In this document: positions 16,994 through 26,862 of the stretch, in pieces
How positions within the stretch are numbered: position 1 is the first letter of the stretch
Layout: each line of letters opens with the position of its first letter
DNA from: an uncultured Clostridium sp.
Lineage (GTDB): Bacteria; Bacillota; Clostridia; Clostridiales; Clostridiaceae
Assembly (NCBI RefSeq): GCF_947072515.1
Contig: NZ_CAMTIG010000028.1
Location: 1-43,231 of the forward strand
Length of the DNA stretch: 43,231 nucleotides
Reading direction: 5' to 3'
Translations under genes and position numbers: made by a program
The notes under the pieces: model-generated
Told to the model about the DNA's origin: nothing
The model's database searches: none
The model's input: only the letters and a program-made list of their open reading frames with translations

Positions 16994-17075
16994 ATTTTAT
17001 GCATATTTAAAGTTATTTTTTGTATTTTATGCAAAATTAAAGATTTTTACTTTTATATATTGCATAATTATTCCA
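16994..17075 (+). promoter_or_regulatory. Three phased ArgR-like motifs upstream of argG
   Basis: Two copies of a 19-base motif, ATTTTATGCATATTTAAAG (16994-17012) and ATTTTATGCAAAATTAAAG (17024-17042), differ at two positions. A third, related site TATTGCATAATTATTCCA starts at 17058. Their GCA cores are about 30-31 bases apart, close to three DNA turns, and the last overlaps the -35 box. They resemble degenerate ARG boxes (TGAATAATTATTCA type), so ArgR repression is the likely reading. Confidence 0.55.
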
Positions 17076-17088
17076 TCAAGTATATAAT
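17060..17088 (+). promoter_or_regulatory. Promoter of the arg operon
   Basis: TTGCAT (17060-17065) and a perfect TATAAT (17083-17088) are separated by 17 bases. This is the strongest sigma-A-type promoter in the window and would start transcription near 17095, about 44 bases before the argG ATG. Confidence 0.8.
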
Positions 17089-17138
17089 ATCCATTAAATG
17101 GAAATTATATTTTTTATTAATTTGTAGGAGGCTATAAA

Positions 17139-18359
17139 ATGAAAAAATTAAATAAGGTTGTATTAGCTTATTCAGGAGGATTAGATACTTCTATAATAAT
17201 TCCTTGGCTTAAAGAAAATTATGGTTGTGAAGTTATTGCTGTTGTAGGTAATGTAGGACAAAAAGATGAACTTGAAGGATTAGAAGAAAAAGCTTTAAAA
17301 ACTGGAGCATCCAAAATATATATAGAAGATTTAACTAATGATTTTGTAGAAAATTATATTTTTCCTACTATAAAAGCTAATGCTGTTTATGAAGGAAAAT
17401 ATCTTTTAGGTACTTCTTTTGCTAGACCTATTATCGGAAAAAGAATGGTTGAAATTGCATTAAACGAAGGGGCTGATGCAATTTGTCATGGATGCACTGG
17501 AAAAGGAAATGATCAAGTAAGATTTGAACTTGCTATTAAAGCTTTTGCACCTGATATGAAAATTATTGCACCTTGGAGAATCTGGGAGATAAAATCTCGT
17601 GATGAAGAAATTCAATATGCTATCGATAGAAATATTCCTATAAAACTTACTAAAGAAACTAACTATAGTAAAGATAAAAACCTTTGGCATTTAAGTCATG
17701 AAGGATTAGATTTAGAAAATCCTAATAATGAACCTAATTATGAAAAAATATTAGAACTTTCAACTACTGTTGAAAATGCACCAAATATTCCTACTTATAT
17801 TACACTATCTTTTGAAAAAGGAATTCCTGTAGCTTTAAATGGTGAAAAAATGAATGGTACTTCTCTTATTTTAGCTTTAAATAAAATTGGTGGAGAAAAT
17901 GCTATTGGTATTTGCGATATGGTAGAAAACAGACTTGTTGGAATGAAATCAAGAGGTGTTTATGAAACTCCTGGAGGAAGTATTCTTTATTATGCTCATA
18001 AAGAACTTGAATCTATTTGCTTAGATAAAGAAACTATGCATTATAAAGAAATGATCTCTTTAAAATTTGCTGATATAGTTTATAACGGTCAATGGTATAC
18101 GCCACTACGTGCTGCTCTTTCTGCCTTTGTAGATACTACTCAAGAAACAGTAACTGGTGATGTTAAACTAAAACTTTATAAAGGAAATATTATAAGTGCA
18201 GGTATATCTTCTCCTTATTCTTTATATAGTGAAGAGTATGCAACTTTTGATGAAGATGAAGTTTATAACCAAAATGATTCTGCTGGATTTATAAATCTTT
18301 TTGGACTACCGATAACTGTAAAAGCGAAAATGGATCAAGCTCTTAAGGGGACAGACTAA
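17139..18359 (+). CDS. argG: Argininosuccinate synthase
   Basis: This 406-residue protein is the usual length for ArgG, which joins citrulline and aspartate using ATP to form argininosuccinate. The pyrophosphatase loop AYSGGLDTS lies at residues 10-18, and the nucleotide and citrulline region [14 protein letters not shown] is intact. The ATG follows GTAGGAGGC. It is the first gene of a seven-gene arginine operon. Its stop codon TAA shares its last base with the argH ATG (TAATG), which suggests translational coupling. Putting argG and argH first, ahead of the ornithine genes, is a Firmicute-type order. Confidence 0.97.
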   Translation: MKKLNKVVLAYSGGLDTSIIIPWLKENYGCEVIAVVGNVGQKDELEGLEEKALKTGASKIYIEDLTNDFVENYIFPTIKANAVYEGKYLLGTSFARPIIGKRMVEIALNEGADAICHGCTGKGNDQVRFELAIKAFAPDMKIIAPWRIWEIKSRDEEIQYAIDRNIPIKLTKETNYSKDKNLWHLSHEGLDLENPNNEPNYEKILELSTTVENAPNIPTYITLSFEKGIPVALNGEKMNGTSLILALNKIGGENAIGICDMVENRLVGMKSRGVYETPGGSILYYAHKELESICLDKETMHYKEMISLKFADIVYNGQWYTPLRAALSAFVDTTQETVTGDVKLKLYKGNIISAGISSPYSLYSEEYATFDEDEVYNQNDSAGFINLFGLPITVKAKMDQALKGTD

Positions 18360-19756
18360 TGAAACTTTGGGGTGGTCGCTTCAAGGATAGAATTGACCCT
18401 TTAGTTAATGATTTTAATTCCTCTATAAATATAGATAGCAGAATGTATAAAGAAGATATACAAGGTAGTTTAGCACATGTAAAAATGCTTGGAGATAAAA
18501 ATATTATTCCTAAAATTTCTAGTCAAAAAATTGAAGAAGGTCTTTTAGAGATTTTAAAAAGATTAGAAAATGGAGTAATTGAAATTGATACCTCTTCTGA
18601 AGATATTCATAGCTTTACTGAAGGACTTTTAACTTACTACATTGGTCCTTGTGGAAAAATGTTGCATACTGGCAGAAGTAGAAATGACCAAGTTACTCTT
18701 GATTTAAGGATGTATTTAAAAAATTATATTAAATCTTTAATTCAAGATTTAAACTCACTTTTAATTGTTTTAAAGGAAAAATCCACTGAAAATATCGATA
18801 CTATAATGCCAGGATATACTCATATGCAGAAGGCTCAACCTATAACTTTTGCACATCATCTACTAGCTTATTGTGAAATGTTTAAGAGAGATATAAATAG
18901 ACTTAAAGATTGCTTTACAAGAGTTGATGAAATGCCATTAGGTAGTGGAGCTTTAGCATGTTCTACCTACCCTATAGATAGAGAAATGGTAGCAAAGGAT
19001 TTAGGTTTCTCTAAAGTCACTTTAAACAGCTTAGATTCTGTTTCTGACAGAGATTATGTTATAGAAACACTCTCATGTCTCTCTATAATAATGATGCATC
19101 TTTCAAGATTCTCAGAAGAAATAATTCTTTGGTGCACAAATGAATTTAATTTTGTTGAACTTTCAGATCAGTATAGTACTGGAAGTAGTATTATGCCTCA
19201 AAAGAAAAACCCTGATGTTGCAGAGCTTATTCGTGGTAAAACTGGACGTGTTTATGGAGATTTAATTGCTTTATTAGCAGTAATGAAAGGAATTCCTTTA
19301 GCTTATAACAAAGATATGCAAGAAGATAAAGAAGCTCTTTTTGATGGTCTAGATACTGTAAGTCTTTCATTAAAAACTTTTACTGGCATGATTTCTACAA
19401 TGAAAGTAAATAAGGATGTCATGAAATCTGGTGCATCTAAAGGCTTTACCAATGCTACTGATTTAGCTGATTATTTAGTCAAAAAAGGAATGGCTTTTAG
19501 AAATGCTCATGAAATAGTTGGTGAAGTTGTTCTTTATTGTATTAAAGAGAATAAAGGTATCGAAGATTTAACTTTAGATAAACTTAAAGAGTTTTCTAAT
19601 ATTTTTGAAAGTGATGTTTATCATTCAATAAATTTAATTACTTGTGTAGAAGAAAGAAAAGTCTTTGGAGGTCCCTCTAAAGAATCAGTTCTTCTTCAAC
19701 TCCATTATTTAGATAAGTTTATTAAACAAACTAAAGGAGATGATTTAATTGATTAA
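18359..19756 (+). CDS. argH: Argininosuccinate lyase
   Basis: This 465-residue member of the fumarase/aspartase superfamily splits argininosuccinate into arginine and fumarate. The superfamily signature [11 protein letters not shown] is at residues 275-285, with the catalytic serine loop within it. The N-terminal [16 protein letters not shown] and the [18 protein letters not shown] region, with its substrate-binding residues, are typical. It starts in the TAATG overlap with argG and its last 8 bases overlap argC. No truncation is seen. Confidence 0.97.
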   Translation: MKLWGGRFKDRIDPLVNDFNSSINIDSRMYKEDIQGSLAHVKMLGDKNIIPKISSQKIEEGLLEILKRLENGVIEIDTSSEDIHSFTEGLLTYYIGPCGKMLHTGRSRNDQVTLDLRMYLKNYIKSLIQDLNSLLIVLKEKSTENIDTIMPGYTHMQKAQPITFAHHLLAYCEMFKRDINRLKDCFTRVDEMPLGSGALACSTYPIDREMVAKDLGFSKVTLNSLDSVSDRDYVIETLSCLSIIMMHLSRFSEEIILWCTNEFNFVELSDQYSTGSSIMPQKKNPDVAELIRGKTGRVYGDLIALLAVMKGIPLAYNKDMQEDKEALFDGLDTVSLSLKTFTGMISTMKVNKDVMKSGASKGFTNATDLADYLVKKGMAFRNAHEIVGEVVLYCIKENKGIEDLTLDKLKEFSNIFESDVYHSINLITCVEERKVFGGPSKESVLLQLHYLDKFIKQTKGDDLID

Positions 19757-20783
19757 AGTTGGAATTATTGGTGCCACAGGCTATGTTGGTTCTGAACTTT
19801 TTAGACTTCTTTTAAATCATCCTAAAATAGAAGTTTTTAAAATAAGTTCAAAATCTTTTTTAGGCGAAAAGTATTCTTCTATTTATAAAAGTTTTTTTAA
19901 TAAAACAGATTTAATTTGTGAGGATATAGATTCAGTTATAGAAACTTGTGATCTTATATTTCTCTCACTCCCCCATGGTTTAAGTGAAAGTATTGCTGAA
20001 AAGATTTTTTATAAAAATAAAATTTGTATTGATTTAGGCGCAGATTTCAGACTTTCTTCTGAAGAAAATTATAAGGTTTGGTATGGCAAATCTTTTGATA
20101 AGCCTAAACTCCATCAATATGCTATATATGGCTTACCTGAACTTAATAGAGAAAAAATTAAAAAGAAACGAATAATTGCAAATCCTGGTTGTTATCCTAC
20201 TTCCATTAATCTTGCACTTATGCCACTTTTAAAAAATTCTCTCATAGATACACACTCTATAATTTGTGATTCTAAATCAGGACTTACAGGCGCTGGCCGT
20301 AATCTAAGCCTTTCTTCTCATTATGCAGAAGTAAATGAAAATTTTAATCCTTATAGTGTTGAAGGTCATAGACACACTCCTGAAATAGAAGAAACACTTT
20401 CTTCTATTTCAAATGAAAATGTCTCTGTAACCTTTACTCCTCATTTACTTCCTATAAATCGTGGAATTTTATCTACTATTTATGTTTCATTAAGAGAAAA
20501 TATATCTTTAGAAAAACTCCATACTTTATATTTAAAATTTTATAAAAATGAGCCTTTTATAAATATACTACCTCTTAATGAAACTGCTGATATTAAAGGC
20601 GTGAAACTTTCTAACAATTGTAATATTTCACTTCACCTTAACCATAAAAAAGATAAATTAATATTAATTAGTGCAATAGATAATATGCTTAAAGGAGCTG
20701 CCGGACAAGCTATTCAAAATATGAATTTAACTTTAGGCTTTGAAGAAACTTTAAGCTTAAATTTAATTAGTCCAAGCTTCTAA
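19749..20783 (+). CDS. argC: N-acetyl-gamma-glutamyl-phosphate reductase
   Basis: This 344-residue NADPH enzyme reduces N-acetylglutamyl phosphate to the semialdehyde. The Rossmann motif [17 protein letters not shown] starts near residue 5, and the active cysteine is Cys148 in NPGCYPT; the later HRHTPEIEE carries the catalytic-type histidine. The start is a rare TTG inside the end of argH, with GGAG about 9 bases upstream, which suggests low or coupled initiation. Length and motifs match ArgC. Confidence 0.95.
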   Translation: MIKVGIIGATGYVGSELFRLLLNHPKIEVFKISSKSFLGEKYSSIYKSFFNKTDLICEDIDSVIETCDLIFLSLPHGLSESIAEKIFYKNKICIDLGADFRLSSEENYKVWYGKSFDKPKLHQYAIYGLPELNREKIKKKRIIANPGCYPTSINLALMPLLKNSLIDTHSIICDSKSGLTGAGRNLSLSSHYAEVNENFNPYSVEGHRHTPEIEETLSSISNENVSVTFTPHLLPINRGILSTIYVSLRENISLEKLHTLYLKFYKNEPFINILPLNETADIKGVKLSNNCNISLHLNHKKDKLILISAIDNMLKGAAGQAIQNMNLTLGFEETLSLNLISPSF

Positions 20784-20798
20784 ACTTTGGAGGTATTT

Positions 20799-22019
20799 AT
20801 GAAATTTATAAAAAATGGATCAATAACTACTCCACTTGGATTCAAAGCTTCTGGAATTCATTGTGGTTTAAAACAATCTAATAAAAAAGATCTCGCTTTA
20901 ATATTTTCAGAAACTAGCTGTACTGCTGCTGGTGTTTATATTAAAAATACAATTAAAGGCGCACCTATTTATGTAACTAGAGATCATCTTGAAAATGGAA
21001 CTGCAAGAGCCATAGTTATAAATAGTGGAAATGCTAATACTTGTAATGGGAATAAAGGTCTTGATGCTGCAAAAGCTATGGCTTATTTTTTATCCTTTAA
21101 TCTTCATATAGAACCTAAAGATATTTTAGTAGCTTCTACAGGTGTTATCGGAGTTCCTCTTCCCTTAAAAAAAATAATAAACTCTTATCCTACCCTTGTA
21201 TCTTCTCTTTCCTATAAAAATTCTGAAGATGCTGCTTTAGCTATAATGACTACTGATACTAGAAAAAAAGAAGCCTGTATAAGTTTCACTTTATCTAGTG
21301 GTGAAACATGTCACATAGGTTCAATTTCAAAAGGTTCTGGAATGATAGAACCTAATATGGGAACCATGCTTTCATTTATAACTACAGATTTAAATATTTC
21401 TCATGAGCTTCTTAATCTAGCATTAAAAGACTCTGTATCTAAAACCTTTAATAGAGTTTCTGTAGATGGTGATACAAGCACTAACGATATGGTACTAATC
21501 CTAGCTAATGGTCTTTGTAAAAATTCAAAGATAATAGAAGAAAATCATGATTATAAACTTTTCTTAAATGCTTTAAATAAGCTTAATTTACTTCAAGCTA
21601 AAAATATTGCTAGTGATGGTGAAGGTACTACAAAACTTATAGAGTGTACTGTTTTCTCTGTTGCATCTGAACATGATGCTATAACTTTCTCTAAAAGTAT
21701 TATTAACTCACCTTTAGTAAAAACTGCAATCTTTGGTAGTGACCCTAACTTTGGAAGGATTTTATGTGCTTTAGGTTATACTGAAATTCCCTTTAATCTA
21801 AATAATTTGTCTCTTTCATTTAAGAGTTCTATAGGTGAAGTTTTAGTTTTTGATAATGGAATAGGACTTCCCTTTAATGAAGAAAAAGCTAAAACAATAT
21901 TAAGCCAAGATACAATTGAAATTATAGTAGATATGCATAATGGGGATTATTCTGCTACTTGCTTTGGATGCGATTTAAGTTATGATTATGTAAAAATAAA
22001 TGGAGACTATAGAAGCTAA
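20799..22019 (+). CDS. argJ: Glutamate N-acetyltransferase / ornithine acetyltransferase
   Basis: This 406-residue enzyme recycles the acetyl group from N-acetylornithine to glutamate, making the pathway cyclic; it may also use acetyl-CoA. The precursor self-cleaves before a conserved threonine, here Thr189 in KGSGMIEPNMGTMLSF, where most relatives have NMATML (glycine replaces alanine before the cut). The C-terminal ATCFGCDLSYDYVKINGDYR is typical. ATG 20799 follows GGAGG at 20789-20793; a frame opening at 20787 with TTG contains that site and is rejected. The stop shares a base with the argB ATG. No separate argA or argE is present here, as expected when ArgJ supplies the recycling step. 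Confidence 0.96.
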   Translation: MKFIKNGSITTPLGFKASGIHCGLKQSNKKDLALIFSETSCTAAGVYIKNTIKGAPIYVTRDHLENGTARAIVINSGNANTCNGNKGLDAAKAMAYFLSFNLHIEPKDILVASTGVIGVPLPLKKIINSYPTLVSSLSYKNSEDAALAIMTTDTRKKEACISFTLSSGETCHIGSISKGSGMIEPNMGTMLSFITTDLNISHELLNLALKDSVSKTFNRVSVDGDTSTNDMVLILANGLCKNSKIIEENHDYKLFLNALNKLNLLQAKNIASDGEGTTKLIECTVFSVASEHDAITFSKSIINSPLVKTAIFGSDPNFGRILCALGYTEIPFNLNNLSLSFKSSIGEVLVFDNGIGLPFNEEKAKTILSQDTIEIIVDMHNGDYSATCFGCDLSYDYVKINGDYRS

Positions 22020-22888
22020 TGAATACACATATTTTAAATAATGAATTTCGTGCAGAAGTTTTAGTTCAAGCTCTCCCCTATATTCAAGAATACGCTGGCA
22101 AAACTATAGTTGTAAAATATGGTGGCAATGCAATGATAAGTGATGAACTTCGTGAATCTGTAATAAACGATATTATATTAATGAAATGTGTAGGTATAAA
22201 TCCCGTTGTAGTTCATGGTGGTGGTCCTTCGATTTCTTCTTTTTTAAGTAAATTAAATTTGGAATCTCAATTTATAGATGGTCTTAGATACACAGATAGA
22301 GAAACTATAGATATAGTTCAAATGGTTCTTGGTGGAAAAGTAAATAAAGATTTAGTTTCTTTATTTACTAAAAAAGGTGAAAGAGCTATTGGACTTTGTG
22401 GTATGGATGGCTCACTAATTAAAGCAATTAAGCTCCATTCTAAAAGCGATTTAGGTTTTGTTGGTGAAATATCCTCTATTAATACAGAAGTCTTAACTAT
22501 GGCTTTAAATTCTGGATATATTCCTGTAGTTGGTAGTATAGGCATTAGCTCTGATGGAAATGAGGTATTTAATATAAATGCAGATACTTGTGCTTCAAAA
22601 ATTGCTTCTGCCTTAAAAGCAGAAAAACTTATTTTATTAACAGATGTCCCTGGTGTTTTAGTTAATCCAAATGATTTATCCACCTTAATTTCTAAACTTA
22701 GATTACATCAAATTCCTAAATTATATAGAGATAATATTATAACTGGAGGAATGATTCCTAAAATACAATGTTGTGTTGAATCTATTCGTATGGGTGTTAC
22801 TAAGACCCACATTCTAGATGGAAGAATTCCTCATTCTATTCTTTTAGAACTTTTTTCAAATGATGGTATTGGAACAATGATTTATTAA
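22019..22888 (+). CDS. argB: Acetylglutamate kinase
   Basis: This 289-residue kinase phosphorylates N-acetylglutamate, the usual arginine-inhibited step. The N-terminal VVKYGGNAM and the following VVVHGGGPSI glycine loops bind the phosphates, and the C-terminal GGMIPKIQCCVESIRMGVTK is the family signature. An N-terminal extension of about 25 residues ahead of the kinase core (MNTHILNNEFRAEVLVQALP) is like that of arginine-sensitive hexameric enzymes, so feedback control is likely. It starts in a TAATG overlap with argJ. Confidence 0.96.
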   Translation: MNTHILNNEFRAEVLVQALPYIQEYAGKTIVVKYGGNAMISDELRESVINDIILMKCVGINPVVVHGGGPSISSFLSKLNLESQFIDGLRYTDRETIDIVQMVLGGKVNKDLVSLFTKKGERAIGLCGMDGSLIKAIKLHSKSDLGFVGEISSINTEVLTMALNSGYIPVVGSIGISSDGNEVFNINADTCASKIASALKAEKLILLTDVPGVLVNPNDLSTLISKLRLHQIPKLYRDNIITGGMIPKIQCCVESIRMGVTKTHILDGRIPHSILLELFSNDGIGTMIY

Positions 22889-22905
22889 TTTTATGGAGGT
22901 TTTTT

Positions 22906-24066
22906 ATGGATAATTTTCTAATGAATACTTATGCCCCGCTTTCTCCTATCTTCACTCATGGTATCGGTACTAAACTTTATGATACTGAAGGCACAGAATA
23001 TCTAGACTTTTCCAGTGGAATTGGAGTTAACTCTCTCGGTTATGGAGATAAAGATTTAATTTCCGCTATATCAATTCAAGCAAACTCACTTTGTCATATT
23101 TCTAATTTATTTTTAAATGAAAAGTCACTAGAGCTTTCAAAAATTCTTGTAGAAAAATCAGAAATGAGTAAAGTTTTCTTTTCTAATTCTGGTGCTGAAG
23201 CAAATGAATGTGCAATTAAACTTGCTCGTAAGTACAGTTTTGATAAATATAATACTAGAACTCGTGGAACTATCATAACCTTAAAATCCTCATTTCACGG
23301 AAGAACATTAACAACCTTAAAAGCAACAGGTCAAGAAAAATTTCATAATTATTTTCATCCCTTTCCTCATGGCTTTAAATATGTAACTGCAAATAATATA
23401 AATGAATTTTTAGAACATCTTACTTCCGATGTATGTGCTGTTATGATGGAGAGTATTCAAGGTGAAGGTGGTGTTCATCCTCTAGATTATAATTTTGTTT
23501 CAAAAGTTTTTGAGGAATGTAAGAAACGAGATATTCTAACTATTTTTGATGAAGTTCAATGTGGAATTTATAGAACTGGTCGTTTATTTGGTTTTAATCA
23601 CTTTAATGTAAAACCAAATATTATAACTTTAGCTAAAGGCTTAGGTGGTGGTCTACCTATTGGTGCTACCTTATGTGATGAAACACTAGAAAATACCTTT
23701 TCTCCTTCAGATCACGGTTCAACTTTTGGTGGGAATCCTGTTGCTTGTGCATCAGCTATTGTTGTCTTAAACAAACTTTCCTCTCAAGAATCTATCACAA
23801 ATATAAATAAAAATAGTTCATTAATCTTTGAGACTTTTAAAAATTTAAATACTGAAAAAATCCTTGAAGTTCGTGGTGGTGGTTTAATGATAGGCATCGA
23901 AACTCCTTTTTCTAGTAGTAAAATTCAATCTTTAGCTTTAGAAAAAGGATTAGTTGTTCTAACTGCTAGTCCAAATGTTATAAGACTTCTTCCTCCACTT
24001 ACTATACAAAAAGAAGATCTGTTAAAAGGATTAAGCATTCTTTTAGCTATAATAGATAAATTTTAA
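22906..24066 (+). CDS. argD: Acetylornithine aminotransferase
   Basis: This 386-residue PLP enzyme converts N-acetylglutamate semialdehyde and glutamate to N-acetylornithine. The PLP lysine is Lys244 in TLAKGLGGGLPIGA, with FDEVQCGIYRTG (the aspartate that contacts the PLP ring) upstream and GSTFGGNPVACA downstream. The class-III motif and length are normal. ATG follows ATGGAGG 7 bases upstream, 17 bases after argB. Class III aminotransferases can also act on succinyldiaminopimelate, but the ddh route elsewhere in the window makes that role unnecessary. Confidence 0.96.
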   Translation: MDNFLMNTYAPLSPIFTHGIGTKLYDTEGTEYLDFSSGIGVNSLGYGDKDLISAISIQANSLCHISNLFLNEKSLELSKILVEKSEMSKVFFSNSGAEANECAIKLARKYSFDKYNTRTRGTIITLKSSFHGRTLTTLKATGQEKFHNYFHPFPHGFKYVTANNINEFLEHLTSDVCAVMMESIQGEGGVHPLDYNFVSKVFEECKKRDILTIFDEVQCGIYRTGRLFGFNHFNVKPNIITLAKGLGGGLPIGATLCDETLENTFSPSDHGSTFGGNPVACASAIVVLNKLSSQESITNINKNSSLIFETFKNLNTEKILEVRGGGLMIGIETPFSSSKIQSLALEKGLVVLTASPNVIRLLPPLTIQKEDLLKGLSILLAIIDKF

Positions 24067-24081
24067 CTGGGAGGTTATATA

Positions 24082-25005
24082 ATGAAAAAAGATTTATTAA
24101 AAATGAATGATTTATCTAAAAACGAAATATTAGAAATTTTAAACTTAGCTGATCAATTAAAATATGAAAAAAATCATAATATCAAACATCCCTTACTTAA
24201 AGGAAAATCTTTAGGAATGATATTTTCAAAAGCTTCAACAAGAACTCGTGTCTCTTTTGAAGTTGGTATGTATGAACTTGGAGGAAACCCTCTATTTTTA
24301 AGTTCTTCTGATTTACAAATAGGTCGTGGTGAGCCTATTTGTGATACTGCTAGAGTTCTTTCAAGATACTTAGATGGTATTATGATAAGAACCTTTGAAC
24401 AATCTGAAGTAGATTCTTTAGCAAAACATGCTTCTATTCCTATAATAAATGCTTTAACTGATGATGAGCATCCTTGTCAAATCCTTGCTGATTTAATGAC
24501 TATACGTGAACAAAAAAATTCCTTTGAAGACCTTAAAATTTGTTATATTGGTGATGGAAACAATATGGCTCATTCACTTATGATTGGTTGTTTAAAACTT
24601 GGAATGGATTTTTCTATAGCTTCTCCTAAGGGATACTATCCTAAAGAAGAATATTTAAATCTTGCAAATACTATTTCCAAAACTGAAAATACACTTTTCA
24701 CCTTAACAAATTCACCTAAAGAAGCAATTGAAAATGCTGATGTTGTTATAACTGATGTATGGGCAAGTATGGGACAAGAATCTGAATCTAAAAAAAGAAA
24801 AATTGCTTTTGAAGGTTATTGTGTAAATTCATCTCTTATGGAATTTGCAAATAATGATGCTATAGTTCTTCATTGTCTTCCCGCTCATAGAGAAGAGGAA
24901 ATTTCTACAGAAGTACTAGAAAAACATGCAAATGTAATCTTTGATGAAGCAGAAAATAGACTTCATGTTCAAAAAGCAGTTTTAGTAAAATTACTTTCTA
25001 ATTAA
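24082..25005 (+). CDS. argF: Ornithine carbamoyltransferase
   Basis: This 307-residue anabolic-type carbamoyltransferase makes citrulline from ornithine and carbamoyl phosphate. The carbamoyl-phosphate motif STRTR is at residues 52-56, HPCQ in the middle, and the ornithine-binding HCLPAHR at 264-270. It closes the operon, 15 bases after argD, and is followed by a terminator. The catabolic form is excluded by context, since no arginine deiminase or carbamate kinase is adjacent. Carbamoyl phosphate synthase genes are not in the window. Confidence 0.96.
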   Translation: MKKDLLKMNDLSKNEILEILNLADQLKYEKNHNIKHPLLKGKSLGMIFSKASTRTRVSFEVGMYELGGNPLFLSSSDLQIGRGEPICDTARVLSRYLDGIMIRTFEQSEVDSLAKHASIPIINALTDDEHPCQILADLMTIREQKNSFEDLKICYIGDGNNMAHSLMIGCLKLGMDFSIASPKGYYPKEEYLNLANTISKTENTLFTLTNSPKEAIENADVVITDVWASMGQESESKKRKIAFEGYCVNSSLMEFANNDAIVLHCLPAHREEEISTEVLEKHANVIFDEAENRLHVQKAVLVKLLSN

Positions 25006-25009
25006 ATTT

Positions 25010-25042
25010 AAAGGACCCCAATCTATGGGATCCTTTATTTAT
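25010..25042. terminator. Bidirectional terminator between argF and ndpA-like gene
   Basis: AAAGGACCCCA (25010-25020) and TGGGATCCTTT (25026-25036) form an 11-bp stem with one mismatch. T-rich sequence follows on the plus strand, and A-rich sequence precedes it for the convergent gene. Confidence 0.85.
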
Positions 25043-25043
25043 A

Positions 25044-26078
25044 TTATTTTTCTATATAATTCGTAACAAATTTTATAGTCATATTAACTGTTCCATCGCC
25101 ATTTCTTGTTACTTCAAATTTTGATGAATCTAAATACTGTTCTTCCTCTATATAAAGATCAATACTATTATCTATTTTCAATCTTACCTTTTTAAGTTTT
25201 TTTTCTGCCCAAGCTTTATCTACTTCTACTTCTTCTAATCCAAAATCTTTTACATAAGATTTAAAATTCTGCCCTTTATCAGCTTCACCTTCAAAAACTT
25301 CCTTTGAAAATTCTTCTATACTAATCTTTTCTTCATCACGTAATTTTTGTTTAACTGCATCACGAACCTTTTTAGCTCTTGCAGGATCTTCTGCAAAATT
25401 CTCTCTAGTCCAATTTTCTGCTGCATTTACAAAACTTTTTGTCATATCTCTTTCGTTAGAGATTATTGTACATCCTAAAAAATTATTTATAAAATAATTT
25501 GCTCCATATTCTTCAGTCTTACTTTTTCTTTGCTTATCTAAAACCATTAAGTTATACTCTTCGCCCTCTCTTATTGGCTTTATAAATGCTGCTTTTTGAA
25601 TTTTTTGTCCACTACCTGGAAGCCCTGCTGATTGTGGTACTATGTCTATTCCTATTTTATCATCAATGAAATCTACTTGATGAGTAAAATTTTTAACATA
25701 ATCCATCTTAAGTATAGCAATCATAGGTCCCTTATCTGTTACAATAGATGCCACTATAAGATCACAAGATGGAATATTAGTATTTCCATTCATAATTGCA
25801 AACATCTGTCTTCCTAACTCTTTTGATAATTCTATTAAATTACTATCTATTCCATTTAAATAATCCTGACATACTTCTTTTACTATACTACGTTCTGGAT
25901 TAAACACAGCATACTTAAGCTCCTCATCTTTAAGACATTTATCTATATGCTTAAAAACAAATCTATATGTATCATCTGTTAAATCAAGTGCATACTCATT
26001 TAAAACTGGTTCTCCACCATTACTATCTAATATATGAATTATTGCTTCATTGACATTTATATCATTAATATATTCCAT
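25044..26078 (-). CDS. Nucleoid-associated protein, NdpA/YejK family
   Basis: This 344-residue soluble protein matches the NdpA/YejK nucleoid-associated family (known as 37-kDa nucleoid protein). Visible family-like stretches are INDINVNEAIIHILD at the N terminus, LIVASIVTDKGPMIAILKMDY, and QSAGLPGSGQKIQKAAFIKP at about residue 170, followed by a charged helical C-terminal half. ATG 26076-26078 follows GGGAGT; a frame 17 codons longer has no ribosome site. It is alone on its strand between convergent arg genes and a divergent CYTH gene. DNA-binding function is by family, not seen here. Confidence 0.82.
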   Translation of the reverse strand: MEYINDINVNEAIIHILDSNGGEPVLNEYALDLTDDTYRFVFKHIDKCLKDEELKYAVFNPERSIVKEVCQDYLNGIDSNLIELSKELGRQMFAIMNGNTNIPSCDLIVASIVTDKGPMIAILKMDYVKNFTHQVDFIDDKIGIDIVPQSAGLPGSGQKIQKAAFIKPIREGEEYNLMVLDKQRKSKTEEYGANYFINNFLGCTIISNERDMTKSFVNAAENWTRENFAEDPARAKKVRDAVKQKLRDEEKISIEEFSKEVFEGEADKGQNFKSYVKDFGLEEVEVDKAWAEKKLKKVRLKIDNSIDLYIEEEQYLDSSKFEVTRNGDGTVNMTIKFVTNYIEK

Positions 26079-26200
26079 AAAAAACTCCCTTAAACAAATT
26101 ATTGCTTTTATATTCATTTTAATTTTCATACAAATTCTGTGTTTCTATATTTACTAAAAACAACCTTTTTTTATTCTATCATATTTTACATAAATTTTAG

Positions 26201-26209
26201 TGCTATAAT
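26201..26209 (+). promoter_or_regulatory. Extended -10 promoter of the CYTH gene
   Basis: TGCTATAAT carries a perfect TATAAT with the TG of an extended -10, about 33 bases upstream of the CYTH start. No clear -35 hexamer was seen. Confidence 0.45.
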
Positions 26210-26242
26210 TAAACTAAATTATTTTTATTTGGAGGCTTTTTT

Positions 26243-26788
26243 ATGGCAAAGGAATTAGAAACTAGAATTATAAATATTGATGTTGAAGATTTAAGAAAAA
26301 AACTTATAGAGTTAAAGGCAGAAAAAGTTAAAGTTGAAGATCAAATAAATGATCTTTACGACTTTGAAGATAAGAGATTACTTAATGAAAAAGGATATGC
26401 AAGAATCAGAACTGTTTATGATAATCTACGAAATAAAGAAGTTATTTTTATGACTACAAAAAAACTTTTATCTCAAGATAAATTTAAAGTTATGGAAGAA
26501 AATGAAGTTATCGTTGATGATAAAGTTATGGCTGAAGGTATTTTCAAATCACTTGGCCTAAAATTATATCAATCTATAAAAAAATATAGAGAAAGTTATA
26601 GACTAGAAAATGGATTAGTTGAAATTGATATAAACGATAAATCTTTTTGTCCATTCCCTTATATTGAAATTGAAACAGATTCTGAAGAAAATTTAGCTAA
26701 AATCCTTTCTCTACTTGGCTATACAATGAAAGATACTACTTCAAAAACTATCTATACCTTAATTGAAGAATTTAATAATTCCAAGTAA
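26243..26788 (+). CDS. CYTH-domain phosphohydrolase or class IV adenylate cyclase-like protein
   Basis: This 181-residue protein is a full-length CYTH (CyaB/thiamine triphosphatase) domain. The opening motif is E-L-E-T-R (residues 4-8), the ExExK signature with arginine in the last place, followed by DLYDFEDKRLLNEKGYARIR, VEIDINDKSFCPFPYIEIE and a C-terminal LLGYTMKDTTSKT that matches the CyaB type. Such enzymes hydrolyse triphosphates (thiamine triphosphate, tripolyphosphate) or make cAMP. The sequence alone does not choose between these. The ATG follows GGAGG, and a terminator follows the stop. Confidence 0.85.
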   Translation: MAKELETRIINIDVEDLRKKLIELKAEKVKVEDQINDLYDFEDKRLLNEKGYARIRTVYDNLRNKEVIFMTTKKLLSQDKFKVMEENEVIVDDKVMAEGIFKSLGLKLYQSIKKYRESYRLENGLVEIDINDKSFCPFPYIEIETDSEENLAKILSLLGYTMKDTTSKTIYTLIEEFNNSK

Positions 26789-26822
26789 AAAAATAGAGGA
26801 TACAAATGTATCCTCTATTCTG
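26784..26822. terminator. Terminator shared by CYTH gene and PTS IIA gene
   Basis: AATAGAGGATAC (26791-26802) and GTATCCTCTATT (26808-26819) form a 12-bp stem with a small loop. An A-run at 26784-26792 gives a U-tract on the minus strand, so it terminates the convergent PTS message as well. Confidence 0.82.
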
Positions 26823-26862
26823 ATTTATATATTCATCTATTTTTATCTATATTTTAAAAATA

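Noticed and set aside
22318..22683. Minus-strand 121-codon frame inside argB
   Set aside because: A shadow of the real argB frame: no ribosome site, no family resemblance, and the plus frame has full ArgB motifs.
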